The translations under genes were made by a program, and so were the position numbers. A stretch of 36,815 nucleotides of DNA. Source: an uncultured Pelagibacteraceae bacterium (GTDB lineage Bacteria > Pseudomonadota > Alphaproteobacteria > Pelagibacterales > Pelagibacteraceae). Of this stretch, positions 1 through 8,214 are shown one piece after another (the first letter of the stretch is position 1; every line of letters begins with the position of its first letter). Below the pieces are notes generated by a model. That model was not told the origin of the DNA. It saw only the letters and a list, made by a program, of their open reading frames with translations, and did no database searches. The stretch is taken from assembly GCA_902541745.1 (NCBI GenBank), contig CACBRW010000009.1, positions 1-36,815 on the forward strand. Direction: 5' to 3'.

Positions 1-170
1 AAAGCGGTGTAAAAAATTTTAAACTAGCTGATCCAATTCACAATAGTGATCTTTTCTTATTAGCTGAAAAGGAAATAAGAAGAATAGAAAAATCAAATGA
101 AGATATAAGTAAATTCAAACCTTTGATAAAATTATACGATAGGGCTGATATAATAAATGATATTGCTTAA
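1..170 (+). CDS. recG: ATP-dependent DNA helicase RecG, C-terminal end (partial)
   Basis: An open frame enters from the left edge (first full codon at base 3) and stops with TAA at 168-170, giving about 55 residues. The translation contains FKLADPIHNSDLFLLAEKE. This resembles the conserved C-terminus of RecG (F-x-x-A-D-x-x-x-D-x-x-L-L-x-x-A-R/E), which ends the helicase that reverses stalled forks and processes recombination intermediates. In many alphaproteobacteria recG lies next to a DUF502 gene, as here, which supports the call. The last 39 bases overlap the 3' end of that convergent gene. With only the tail visible, identity rests on this motif and the neighbour. Confidence 0.72.
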   Translation, partial: SGVKNFKLADPIHNSDLFLLAEKEIRRIEKSNEDISKFKPLIKLYDRADIINDIA

Positions 171-785
171 GTTTTTTTTGGTAGAGGTTCCTGCTGAAAC
201 TATAAACTTAGAAGCCTCTTCAAATGACATATTTAAGTAAATAACATCCTCTATAGGAAACATTAGTAAAAAACCACTAGTTGGATTTGGAGTTGTCGGC
301 ACAAAAACGTTAATTAAATTCTTACCTGTTTTTTGAGCCATTTCTCCTTTGTTTTCTTTTGTGGCAAAACCAACAGCCCAAACTCCTTTTCTTGGATATT
401 CAATTAAAACTACACTTTTTTTCCCATCATCTTTTTTTGAAAAAGTTTCTGTCATTTGAACAATCGCAGAATAGACTGTTCTTAAAAAAGGAATTCTTTT
501 GAATAAATCATCTATCAATTTAAGAATTCTTCTTCCAAAAAATGATAATGAAAGTCCACCAACAATGGTTATTAATAATATTGAAATAATAATTTCAACT
601 CCAGGAATATTAAATGGCAAATAACTATTGGGATTAATATTTTTAGGAATTAAATTTGATGAAATACCTATTAAAATTTTAGTTAAATAAAGTGTAAAAC
701 CAATTGGTATTAAAACAACAACACCAGTAATAAAATAATTCCTTAATGTTAATGAAAAAGATTTTTTTGAGCCCTTTTTTGCCAT
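132..785 (-). CDS. DUF502 family inner-membrane protein
   Basis: A 217-residue protein. It has two hydrophobic segments (roughly residues 17-42 and 60-83), a basic N-terminus (MAKKGSKKSF) and a conserved soluble part with RIPFLRTVYSAIVQ, FVPTTPNPTSGFLLMFP and the polar patch after it. These are the hallmarks of DUF502 membrane proteins. Biochemical function of the family is not established; it is commonly found beside recG in alphaproteobacteria, as here. Its 3' end overlaps the end of recG by 39 bases in convergent orientation, so neither gene has room for a terminator. The start at the ATG just after base 783 gives the full family length. Confidence 0.85.
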   Translation of the reverse strand: MAKKGSKKSFSLTLRNYFITGVVVLIPIGFTLYLTKILIGISSNLIPKNINPNSYLPFNIPGVEIIISILLITIVGGLSLSFFGRRILKLIDDLFKRIPFLRTVYSAIVQMTETFSKKDDGKKSVVLIEYPRKGVWAVGFATKENKGEMAQKTGKNLINVFVPTTPNPTSGFLLMFPIEDVIYLNMSFEEASKFIVSAGTSTKKNLSNIIYYISPIV

Positions 786-793
786 ATTTAAAA

Positions 794-871
794 TTAACTA
801 TAACTAGCGTATAAAACAAAAACAATTGCAATGATAAATAATACAATTAAAATTTTGTTATTAAGATTCAT
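794..871 (-). CDS. possible 25-residue single-pass membrane micro-protein
   Basis: Reading leftwards from an ATG at 869-871 gives 25 codons and a TAA at 794-796. The product starts MNLNNKILIVLF and is almost entirely one hydrophobic helix ending in a short polar tail (YASYS). It sits 8 bases upstream of the DUF502 gene on the same strand, so it could be the first gene of that transcript. No clear Shine-Dalgarno sequence precedes it. In AT-rich DNA short hydrophobic frames arise by chance, so this is a candidate only. Confidence 0.25.
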   Translation of the reverse strand: MNLNNKILIVLFIIAIVFVLYASYS

Positions 872-884
872 GTTAAAATACTAT
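855..884 (+). promoter_or_regulatory. candidate sigma70-like promoter for the M48 peptidase
   Basis: TTGTTA at 855-860 and TACTAT at 879-884, 18 bases apart, lie about 20 bases before the start at 903, with a GTAG-type weak ribosome site between. AT-rich background makes such matches frequent. Confidence 0.25.
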
Positions 885-902
885 TATCAATTTTAGGTAG
901 AT

Positions 903-1730
903 ATGGATAGAAGAAAATTTTTAACATATATAGGTTGTGGATGTGGAAGTATATTTTTGCACTCTTGTTCTACTGCTCCAATAACTGATCGAAAACAATT
1001 AAAAATTATACCTGAGGCTAAATTAAATGCTCAGGCAGCTCAAATTTATGAAAAAGTTAAAGAAAAAGAAAAAATGAGTGATGATTTAAAAACATTAAAT
1101 GAAATAAAAGAAATTGGTAGAAAAATGGAAGATTCGATTAGTGAATATTTTTATCGATCTAATTTACAAGATCCAACGGTAAATTTTGATTGGGAATACA
1201 TTTTAATAGATAATAAAAAAATTAGAAATGCATGGTGTATGCCAGGTGGTAAAATAGCAGTTTACACAGGTATATTAGATGTTACAAAAAATCAAAATGG
1301 ATTAGCTGCAGTGATGGGCCACGAAGTTGCTCATGCGGTAGCAAAACATTCAGTTGAGAGAGCTAGTAGAGGTGTTTTGTTAAATACAGGTGCTAGAATT
1401 ATAGATATAGCTAGTGGAGGTATTTTGTCTGACATTAACAGAACTACTGGCATGGATACGGTTGGTATGCTGGCTCAATTAGGAATTATGAATCCTTTCA
1501 ACAGAAAACAAGAAAGCGAAGCTGATTATTTAGGAATGATTTTTTCATCTTTATCTGGTTATGATATTAGAGAAACAGTTAAAATTTGGGAAAGAATGAA
1601 AGAATTTAATAAAGGTAAAGAACCTCCTCAATTTATGAGCACACATCCCTCTTCAGATACAAGAATAAAGCAACTCAACGAATGGATGAATGAGGTTATT
1701 TTAGATTATCCACCAATTAATTTAAGTTAA
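903..1730 (+). CDS. M48-family zinc metallopeptidase, probable Tat-exported lipoprotein
   Basis: 275 residues. The zinc-peptidase motif HEVAH is at residues 140-144, and the third-ligand region QESEAD is at about 203-208. This places it in peptidase family M48 (the LoiP/BepA/Oma1-like group of envelope quality-control proteases). The N-terminus MDRRKFLTYIGCGCGSIF has a twin-arginine pattern (RRKFL) followed by a hydrophobic stretch and a lipobox-like LHSC with Cys22. This suggests export by Tat and lipid anchoring in the periplasm. Tat genes lie in the same window at 14756-15946. The PITDRKQL segment after the Cys is typical of this family. No C-terminal TPR domain is present. The exact substrate cannot be told from sequence. 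It converges on tRNA-Lys. Confidence 0.85.
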   Translation: MDRRKFLTYIGCGCGSIFLHSCSTAPITDRKQLKIIPEAKLNAQAAQIYEKVKEKEKMSDDLKTLNEIKEIGRKMEDSISEYFYRSNLQDPTVNFDWEYILIDNKKIRNAWCMPGGKIAVYTGILDVTKNQNGLAAVMGHEVAHAVAKHSVERASRGVLLNTGARIIDIASGGILSDINRTTGMDTVGMLAQLGIMNPFNRKQESEADYLGMIFSSLSGYDIRETVKIWERMKEFNKGKEPPQFMSTHPSSDTRIKQLNEWMNEVILDYPPINLS

Positions 1731-1739
1731 TTGAATTTA

Positions 1740-1815
<76 letters not shown>

Positions 1816-1841
1816 CCAGATTATTCAAATTGAATAGTTGT

Positions 1842-1870
1842 TATATACAGAATTATTATTTTTTTTCAAA
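1842..1870 (-). promoter_or_regulatory. candidate promoter of tRNA-Lys
   Basis: On the minus strand TTTGAA (1870-1865) and TATATA (1847-1842) are separated by 17 bases, about 27 bases upstream of the tRNA 5' end. The gap between tgt and the tRNA is otherwise empty of genes. Weak evidence in AT-rich DNA; the tRNA could also be co-transcribed with tgt. Confidence 0.28.
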
Positions 1871-1899
1871 TGTCAATTTTAACCAAATCTATAAAGCTT

Positions 1900-3012
1900 C
1901 TACAACTTATCAATGTATTTATCATGAAATTGATCAAAAGTGCCTTCGTTAATATTTTTTCTGATTGAAGCCATTAATTCCTGATAAAAATTAATATTAT
2001 GTAGTGTCAGTAACATTGAGGCTAGAATTTCATTAGTATTAAATAAGTGATTTAAATAATTTTTTGAATATTTATTTAAATTAAGGTTTTTACAATATGG
2101 ATCAAGTGGTGTGTTGTCATTTTGATATTTATTATTTTTAATATTGATTCTTCCCTGCCATGTAAAAGCTAAACCTGTTCTACCAGATCTAGTTGGCAAT
2201 ACACAGTCAAACATATCTATGCCTCTTTTTACAGAACCCAAAATATCTGATGGCGTTCCAACACCCATTAAATAGTGTGGTTTTTGATTAGGTAAGTTTT
2301 CCTTAATATCATCTAAAACGTTAAACATTTCATGTTGAGTTTCTCCTACAGCTAATCCTCCAAGAGCATACCCATCAAAACCAATTTTAATTAACTCTTG
2401 AAGAGATTTTAATCTTAAATCTTTAAAAAGACCTCCTTGGACTATACCAAATAAAGCTTTATGTGGATTATTTCCAAATGCCATTTTAGATCTTTCTGCC
2501 CAGTAAAGTGATAAATCCATAGATTTTTTTATTACATTATAATCATTAGTTTTTTTTGGACACTCATCCATGATCATCACAATATCAGAATTTAAACCCA
2601 ACTGAATACGTATACTCTCTTCCGGACTTAAGTAAAATTTTTTTCCGTCAACATGGGAGTTAAATATAGCACCCTTCTCTCTGTCAATTTTATTTAATTT
2701 TGATAAAGACATAACCTGGAATCCACCAGAGTCAGTTAAAATAGGTAAATCACAATTCATAAATTCATGTAGACCACCGGCAGATTTAATTCTTTCAACA
2801 CCTGGACGTATCATTAAGTGATATGTATTTGAAAGTATTATTTCTGATCCAGTTTTTTTTATATCGTCTATCGTACACGCTTTTACTGTAGCTTGTGTTC
2901 CAACAGGCATAAATGTTGGGGTGTGTATATTTCCACGATGGGTCTCTATTAAACCACACCTAGCAAATTTATCTTTTTCTAAAACGTTAAAGGCAAATTT
3001 TTTTAATGCCAT
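1900..3012 (-). CDS. tgt: queuine/preQ1 tRNA-ribosyltransferase with degenerate zinc site
   Basis: 370 residues, normal length for bacterial Tgt, which swaps guanine 34 for preQ1 in tRNAs with GUN anticodons. The active site looks intact: TDSGGFQ with Asp94, MDEC with Asp149, FGIVQGG (188-194), ALGGLAVGE (216-224) and DCVLPTRSGR with nucleophile Asp269. These correspond to Asp102, Asp156 and Asp280 of the Zymomonas enzyme. The structural zinc site is not intact. The family pattern C-x-C-x2-C...H appears here as DPYCKNLNLNKYS ... LTLHN. Only Cys307 and His338 remain, while the other two cysteine positions are Asn309 and Leu312. It is the last protein gene of the ssb-gyrA-coaD-ppiB-tgt series, 6 bases after ppiB. 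Confidence 0.93.
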   Translation of the reverse strand: MALKKFAFNVLEKDKFARCGLIETHRGNIHTPTFMPVGTQATVKACTIDDIKKTGSEIILSNTYHLMIRPGVERIKSAGGLHEFMNCDLPILTDSGGFQVMSLSKLNKIDREKGAIFNSHVDGKKFYLSPEESIRIQLGLNSDIVMIMDECPKKTNDYNVIKKSMDLSLYWAERSKMAFGNNPHKALFGIVQGGLFKDLRLKSLQELIKIGFDGYALGGLAVGETQHEMFNVLDDIKENLPNQKPHYLMGVGTPSDILGSVKRGIDMFDCVLPTRSGRTGLAFTWQGRINIKNNKYQNDNTPLDPYCKNLNLNKYSKNYLNHLFNTNEILASMLLTLHNINFYQELMASIRKNINEGTFDQFHDKYIDKL

Positions 3013-3018
3013 TAAAAT

Positions 3019-3579
3019 TTATTGAGATTTGAAACTAATAATTTTATCCGGGTCAGTAACAGCACCATTATTGTTTTGGTCGCCTCTTTTGATTTTATCA
3101 ACAAATTCCATTCCTTCTATTACTTTTCCAAAAACAGTATATTGTCGATCTAAAAAAGGAGCTGGCTGAAAACAAATAAAGAATTGACTGTTTGCACTAT
3201 CAGGGTCTTGAGATCTTGCCATTGATAAAGTTCCTCTATCATGTGGTAAACTATTAAATTCTTGCTTTAAATCTGGGAAATCAGACCCACCCATACCTGC
3301 TCTTCTAAGATCAAAATCCTTGGATTCTGAATTACCAAATTTTACATCTCCTGTCTGAGCCATGAATCCATCTATAACTCTGTGAAAAACAACGTTATCG
3401 TATTTACCACTATTTGCTAATTCCTTAATTCTTTTTACATGATTTGGCGCAACATCTTCGTATAATTCAATTTTAACATCACCATCTTTTAACTTTAATA
3501 TCATTATATTCTCCTCAGCTATTGATTGATTAGTAATTAAAAAAAACAAAATTAGTATTTTAATAAAAATTTTATTCAT
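3019..3579 (-). CDS. ppiB: peptidyl-prolyl cis-trans isomerase, cyclophilin type, exported
   Basis: 186 residues. An N-terminal hydrophobic segment (residues 4-17) ending in SIA, then EEN, looks like a cleavable Sec signal peptide, so the mature enzyme should be periplasmic. The body carries cyclophilin signatures: VFHRVIDGFMAQTGD (catalytic Arg in FHR), LSMARSQDPDSANSQFFIC and FLDRQYTVFGKVIEGM. It would catalyse proline isomerisation during folding of exported proteins. Its start overlaps the end of coaD by 8 bases, implying coupled translation. The symbol ppiB is used for the short bacterial cyclophilin; ppiA would be equally defensible given the signal peptide. Confidence 0.92.
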   Translation of the reverse strand: MNKIFIKILILFFLITNQSIAEENIMILKLKDGDVKIELYEDVAPNHVKRIKELANSGKYDNVVFHRVIDGFMAQTGDVKFGNSESKDFDLRRAGMGGSDFPDLKQEFNSLPHDRGTLSMARSQDPDSANSQFFICFQPAPFLDRQYTVFGKVIEGMEFVDKIKRGDQNNNGAVTDPDKIISFKSQ

Positions 3580-4066
3580 ATTTATCTTTTAATGATTTAA
3601 TTGTGCTTTTTGTAGTAAATTTTTTTATATCACCTTTTAATTTAACAATCTCTTTAACAAATCTCGATGAAATGATTTGATTTTCTATATCAGACATTAA
3701 AAAAATTGTTTCTATATTTTGGTTCAATTTTCTATTCATACCAGCTAACTGAAATTCATATTCAAAATCAGATACAGCTCTTAATCCTCTTAAAATTATG
3801 TTTGATTTATATTTTTTACATAAATCAGTAGTTAAAGATCCAAAAGAAACAACTTTTATTTTTTTTTTATTTAACTTTAGATCTTTAAATAAAGCTTTAT
3901 TTACTATTTCTATTCTTTCATCAGAACTAAATAAATAGTCTTTGTTACTTTCGTCTGAGACACCTACTACTATTTTATCAAACAATTTTAATGATTTTTT
4001 TATTACATCAATATGTCCAAAAGTAATTGGATCAAATGTTCCAGGATAAATTGCTATTTTATTCAT
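3572..4066 (-). CDS. coaD: phosphopantetheine adenylyltransferase
   Basis: 164 residues, family-typical. The nucleotidyltransferase motif YPGTFDPITFGHIDVI (T/H-x-G-H type) lies at residues 7-22. RGLRAVSDFEYEFQLAGMNR lies mid-protein, and ISSRFVKEIVKLKGDI near the C-terminus. It catalyses the penultimate step of coenzyme A synthesis, 4'-phosphopantetheine plus ATP to dephospho-CoA, in the cytosol. Its ATG overlaps the gyrA stop as TAATG at 4064-4068, so reinitiation after gyrA is likely. The gyrA-coaD-ppiB-tgt adjacency is common in alphaproteobacteria. Confidence 0.96.
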   Translation of the reverse strand: MNKIAIYPGTFDPITFGHIDVIKKSLKLFDKIVVGVSDESNKDYLFSSDERIEIVNKALFKDLKLNKKKIKVVSFGSLTTDLCKKYKSNIILRGLRAVSDFEYEFQLAGMNRKLNQNIETIFLMSDIENQIISSRFVKEIVKLKGDIKKFTTKSTIKSLKDKYE

Positions 4067-6645
4067 TAAATTAAATTATCATCAATTTTAATTGCCGAAA
4101 CAACTTTTTCTTCTCCAGATAACTTAATTATCCTAACACCTTGGGTGTTTCTGCCTGCGGTTCTAATTTCTTTAACCGCAACTCTTATAACCCTACCTTT
4201 GTTAGTAGAAATTAAAATTTCATCACCTTCAAAAACAGGAAAGGACGAAGTAATATTCCCATTTCTTGGTGAATTTACAATTCCTATAATGCCTTTTCCG
4301 CCTCTGTTAGTAACTCTGTAATCTGTATGTGAGGTCTTTTTACCATAACCATTCTCACTAATTGATAAAACAAATTTCTCTCTTGCTCTTAATTCAGATT
4401 TTTCATCATTAGATTTTTTTCCTTTTTTATTAATTTTATCGTTATCAATAACTGATAAAGATACTATTTGGTCATTTGATGCTAACTCGATTCCTTTAAT
4501 TCCTTTAGAAGATCTACCTTTAAAAACTCTTAGTTTCTTAGCTTCAAATCTAATACATTTTCCAAATTTTGTGCTTAAAATTACATCTTGATCATCTTTA
4601 CAAATTTTAACACCTACAATTTTATCATTATTATCTAATTTCATTGCAATTTTTCCAGATGCATTAATTGATGAAAAATCTTCTAAACTATTTTTTCTTA
4701 CTTTTCCCTGTGCTGTAGCAAAAATTATCTGATAATTTTTTAGGTCTGTCTCTTCTTCAGGCATTGGCATAATTGAACTTATAGCTTGGTGACTCTTTAA
4801 GGGTAAAATATTAAATAAAGACTTACCTTTAGATGATGATGAGCCCTCTGGGATTTTCCATGCTTTAATCTTATAAACTAAACCCTCAGTGGAAAAGAAG
4901 AGAACTGAAGTATGAGTATTTACTGATAGTGTTTGAACAACAGAGTCTTGATCTCTAGTTGTTATGCCTGATTTTCCCTTGCCACCTCTTTTTTGTTTTT
5001 TTACTCCATCTAAAGAACCTCTTTTTATGTATCCTTGTAATGTAACCGTAATTATTACAGATTGTCTTTGTATTGTTTCCTCAATATCATAATTTAAAAC
5101 AGCATCTATAATTTTAGTTCTTCTTGGTATAGCAAACTTCTCTTTAATATTTTTTAACTCTTCACTGATTACTTTTAAAAGTTCTTTTTTTGATGAAATA
5201 ATTTTTTTATATTTAGTGATTAGTTCAGCTAGTTTTTTAATTTCAACTTCGATTTCATTTATTCCTAATGCGGTTAATTTTTGAAGTCTTAATTCTAAAA
5301 TAGCCAAAACTTGTGGTTCAGATAAAGAATAAAGGTTTTTACCTTTTTTTCCCTCTACTAAAGAAATTAATTTTTGTGATTTATTTATTTTCCATTTGGT
5401 TTTTAAAATTGATACTTTAGCATCATCGGGTGTTTTAGATGATCGAATAATTTTAATTACTTTATCTAGATTTTCAACTGACACTGATAATCCTATTAGT
5501 ATATGGGCACGTTCCTCTGCTTTTTGAAGATCAAATTTAGTTTTCTTAATAACAACATCTTCTCTAAAAGTTAAAAAATTAGATAAAAAATCCTTTAGTG
5601 TGCAAGTTTGAGGTTTTCCTTCAACAATCGCTAAAGTATTAAAACCAAATGAGCTCTCTATTTGAGTATTTTTATATAATTGTCTCTTTATGGTTTCTGG
5701 TTCTACACCGTTTCTTAAATCTATTGCTACCCTGATACCTTCTCTGTTAGACTCGTCTCTAATATCTCTTATTCCTTCAATCTTTTTTTCTCTTACTAAT
5801 TGAGCAATCCTTTCATTTAAAACTGATTTGTTAACTTGATAAGGTATAGAAGTTATTACAAGTCTTTCACGTCCATTTTTTTGTTGTTCAATTGAGATTT
5901 CACCTCTAATCTTAAATGATCCTCTTCCATTGTTATATCCTTGTTTAATTATATCTTTACCTATAATTACACCACCAGTGGGAAAATCTGGACCAGGTAT
6001 ATGTTTCATTAACTCTCTAATTTTAATATCTTTATTGCTTATTAAGGCCAAAGCACCGTCAATAATTTCACCTAAATTGTGAGGGGGTATACTGGTTGCC
6101 ATACCAACAGCGATACCACCGGCTCCATTTACTAATAAATTTGGAAACTGTGCTGGTAAAACACTAGGTTCTTTCTCGGTTTCATCGTAATTGCTTTTAA
6201 AAGAAATTGTATTTTTTTCTATATCATCAATTAAATATTGAGAAACTTTTGACAAACGAGTTTCAGTATATCTCATTGCAGCTGCGGGATCACCATCTAT
6301 AGAACCAAAATTTCCTTGACCTTGAATTAACGGTAAACTCATAGAGAAATCTTGCACCATTCTAACCAAAGCGTCATAAACAGACTGATCACCATGTGGG
6401 TGGTATTTACCAATAACATCTCCGACTATTCTCGCAGATTTTCTAAATTGTTTAGACCAATCATATCCGCCTTTGTACATTGCATACAAAATTCTTCTAT
6501 GAACAGGTTTTAATCCGTCTCTTACATCAGGAAGTGCACGACTTACAATTACACTCATTGCATAAGAAAGATATGATGAGCTCATCTCATCATGCATTGA
6601 GATTAATTTTATATTTTTATCTTTAAACTCTTCAGTATTTTTCAT
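4066..6645 (-). CDS. gyrA: DNA gyrase subunit A
   Basis: 859 residues. The breakage-reunion domain carries [19 protein letters not shown], the catalytic Tyr126 in [10 protein letters not shown], and the winged-helix region [18 protein letters not shown]. The C-terminal beta-pinwheel contains the GyrA-box-like QKRGGKGK, which separates GyrA from ParC. The enzyme introduces negative supercoils together with GyrB, which is not in this window. In the quinolone-interaction segment the residue equivalent to E. coli Ser83 is Gln87 here, followed by Ser; the Asp87 equivalent (Asp91) is kept. It starts 5 bases after the ssb stop. Confidence 0.97.
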   Translation of the reverse strand: MKNTEEFKDKNIKLISMHDEMSSSYLSYAMSVIVSRALPDVRDGLKPVHRRILYAMYKGGYDWSKQFRKSARIVGDVIGKYHPHGDQSVYDALVRMVQDFSMSLPLIQGQGNFGSIDGDPAAAMRYTETRLSKVSQYLIDDIEKNTISFKSNYDETEKEPSVLPAQFPNLLVNGAGGIAVGMATSIPPHNLGEIIDGALALISNKDIKIRELMKHIPGPDFPTGGVIIGKDIIKQGYNNGRGSFKIRGEISIEQQKNGRERLVITSIPYQVNKSVLNERIAQLVREKKIEGIRDIRDESNREGIRVAIDLRNGVEPETIKRQLYKNTQIESSFGFNTLAIVEGKPQTCTLKDFLSNFLTFREDVVIKKTKFDLQKAEERAHILIGLSVSVENLDKVIKIIRSSKTPDDAKVSILKTKWKINKSQKLISLVEGKKGKNLYSLSEPQVLAILELRLQKLTALGINEIEVEIKKLAELITKYKKIISSKKELLKVISEELKNIKEKFAIPRRTKIIDAVLNYDIEETIQRQSVIITVTLQGYIKRGSLDGVKKQKRGGKGKSGITTRDQDSVVQTLSVNTHTSVLFFSTEGLVYKIKAWKIPEGSSSSKGKSLFNILPLKSHQAISSIMPMPEEETDLKNYQIIFATAQGKVRKNSLEDFSSINASGKIAMKLDNNDKIVGVKICKDDQDVILSTKFGKCIRFEAKKLRVFKGRSSKGIKGIELASNDQIVSLSVIDNDKINKKGKKSNDEKSELRAREKFVLSISENGYGKKTSHTDYRVTNRGGKGIIGIVNSPRNGNITSSFPVFEGDEILISTNKGRVIRVAVKEIRTAGRNTQGVRIIKLSGEEKVVSAIKIDDNLI

Positions 6646-6650
6646 AGAAA

Positions 6651-7100
6651 CTAAAATGGAATTTCATCATCCATATCTGACACTTGTGAGGAGTCCTCAA
6701 TGTTATTTTGTTGAGTAGTGTCATTTTGAATTCCGCCACCAGAGTTACCTCCACCTAACATTGTAAGTGAAGAGTTGTATCCTTGTATAACTATTTCAGT
6801 AGAGTATTTATCTTGTCCTGATTGCTCATCTTTCCATTTTCTTGTCGTTAGTTGTCCTTCAACATAAACTTGAGCACCTTTTTTTAAATATTGTTGAACA
6901 ACATTTACTAGACCTTCGTTAAATACAACTATACGGTGCCACTCAGTTTTTTCTTTTCTTTCTCCTGTGTTTTTATCTTTCCAGGATTGACTGGTTGCAA
7001 GGCTTAATCTAGCAACACTTTTGCCATTAACCATTTGCTTAATTTCAGGATCTGCGCCCAAACGACCAATTAATAATACTTTATTTAAACTTCCAGCCAT
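6651..7100 (-). CDS. ssb: single-stranded DNA-binding protein
   Basis: 149 residues. An N-terminal OB fold ([48 protein letters not shown]) covers residues 1 to about 112. It is followed by a short Gly/Gln/Asn-rich linker and the acidic tip DMDDEIPF that recruits partner proteins. It protects single-stranded DNA in replication and repair. It is the first gene of the gyrA-coaD-ppiB-tgt series and is divergent from uvrA across an 88-base gap, an arrangement also known from E. coli, where a LexA operator lies between them. Confidence 0.96.
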   Translation of the reverse strand: MAGSLNKVLLIGRLGADPEIKQMVNGKSVARLSLATSQSWKDKNTGERKEKTEWHRIVVFNEGLVNVVQQYLKKGAQVYVEGQLTTRKWKDEQSGQDKYSTEIVIQGYNSSLTMLGGGNSGGGIQNDTTQQNNIEDSSQVSDMDDEIPF

Positions 7101-7130
7101 AATATTTAATATTCATTAAATTTGTTAATT

Positions 7131-7149
7131 AGAATTATATCACAATTCT
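7131..7149. promoter_or_regulatory. palindrome in the divergent ssb-uvrA promoter region
   Basis: AGAATT-N7-AATTCT is a perfect 6-base inverted repeat in the 88-base gap between two classic SOS genes. The position suits a shared operator. The sequence is not the usual alphaproteobacterial LexA direct repeat (GTTC-N7-GTTC), although the 7-base spacer is the same. Chance palindromes are common in such AT-rich DNA. Confidence 0.3.
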
Positions 7150-7188
7150 TCTGAATATTAATTTTATTAACTCAAAGCAACTAAAATT

Positions 7189-8214
7189 ATGATGAAAAAG
7201 ATAGTTATTAAGGGCGCTAAAGAACATAATTTGAAGAATGTTACTGTAGAGATTCCAAAAGATAAATTTGTGGTCATAACGGGTCTATCTGGCTCAGGAA
7301 AATCATCATTGGCTTTCGATACCATCTATGCAGAAGGTCAAAGACGTTATGTGGAAAGTTTGTCTGCTTATGCACGTCAATTTCTAGATAAAATGAAAAA
7401 ACCAAATGTTGATTTAATTGAAGGATTAAGTCCAGCCATTGCAATAGAGCAAAAAAATACCTCAAAAAACCCAAGATCAACTGTTGCAACTGTAACTGAA
7501 ATTTATGATTATATGAGGGTATTATATGCTAGAGCAGGTATCCCCTACTCACCATTTACAGGTAAACCAATAACTTCTCAAACAATTACACAAATAGTAG
7601 ATTTAGTTAAAAAATTACCAAAAAAATCAACAATATATATTTACGCTCCAGTGGTAAGAGGTCGTAAAGGTGAATATAAAAAAGATATTTTAAGTTACAA
7701 GAGAAGAGGATTTAGAAAAATTAAAATTGATAATGTTTTATATGATATAGAAAAATCGCCTAATCTAGATAAAAAACTTAAACATGATATTTCAGTCTTA
7801 GTCGATAGAATAGTTTTAAATTCAAAACTTGGAAACAGATTAGCCGAAAGTATTGAAACAGCTGTAAATTTAGCTAACGGTTTAGTGTTTGTAGAATATG
7901 AGGATGAAACACTTCCTCAAAAATTTAGAAAACTTGAAAAATTAATTTATTCTACAAAGTTTGCATGTCCTGAGAGTGGTTTTACAATTGAGGAAATTGA
8001 GCCAAGACTTTTTTCATTTAATAGTCCCTATGGTGCATGTGAAGAGTGTGAAGGAATTGGAATGAAATTAAATGTTGATCCTAATTTAGTTGTTCCTGAT
8101 GAAAGAAAAAGTTTAGCCGATGGAGCAATTGAACCTTGGTCAAAATCAACAACATTATATTATGCACAAACTTTAGCATCTTTAGCAAAACATTATGGTT
8201 TTTTCTTTAGATGA
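7189..8214 (+). CDS. uvrA: excinuclease ABC subunit A, N-terminal part (frameshifted gene)
   Basis: This is the first 336 or so residues of UvrA, the damage-sensing ATPase of nucleotide excision repair. It contains the first Walker A (GLSGSGKSS, residues 32-40), the Q-loop region [24 protein letters not shown] and the first zinc-module region (FACPESGF ... [10 protein letters not shown]). The frame runs to TGA at 8212-8214 right after KHYGFF. The natural continuation (GFSLDEKW) is in the next frame, because the T run at 8199-8204 has six bases where five would keep the frame. The start at 7189 (ATGATG) is as usual. It is divergent from ssb. Whether the break is real, a base-call error, or repaired by slippage cannot be seen. 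Confidence 0.93.
   Translation: MMKKIVIKGAKEHNLKNVTVEIPKDKFVVITGLSGSGKSSLAFDTIYAEGQRRYVESLSAYARQFLDKMKKPNVDLIEGLSPAIAIEQKNTSKNPRSTVATVTEIYDYMRVLYARAGIPYSPFTGKPITSQTITQIVDLVKKLPKKSTIYIYAPVVRGRKGEYKKDILSYKRRGFRKIKIDNVLYDIEKSPNLDKKLKHDISVLVDRIVLNSKLGNRLAESIETAVNLANGLVFVEYEDETLPQKFRKLEKLIYSTKFACPESGFTIEEIEPRLFSFNSPYGACEECEGIGMKLNVDPNLVVPDERKSLADGAIEPWSKSTTLYYAQTLASLAKHYGFFFR

Noticed and set aside
1822-1836. TATTCAAATTGAATA palindrome just upstream of tRNA-Lys
   Set aside because: It has almost no loop and lies in AT-rich DNA inside the probable tRNA leader. No partner or repeat elsewhere was noticed.
7960-8060. Missing cysteine (CPES) in the first zinc module of UvrA
   Set aside because: A serine at this place is, from memory, common in alphaproteobacterial UvrA, and the second zinc finger is intact, so I do not treat it as unusual.
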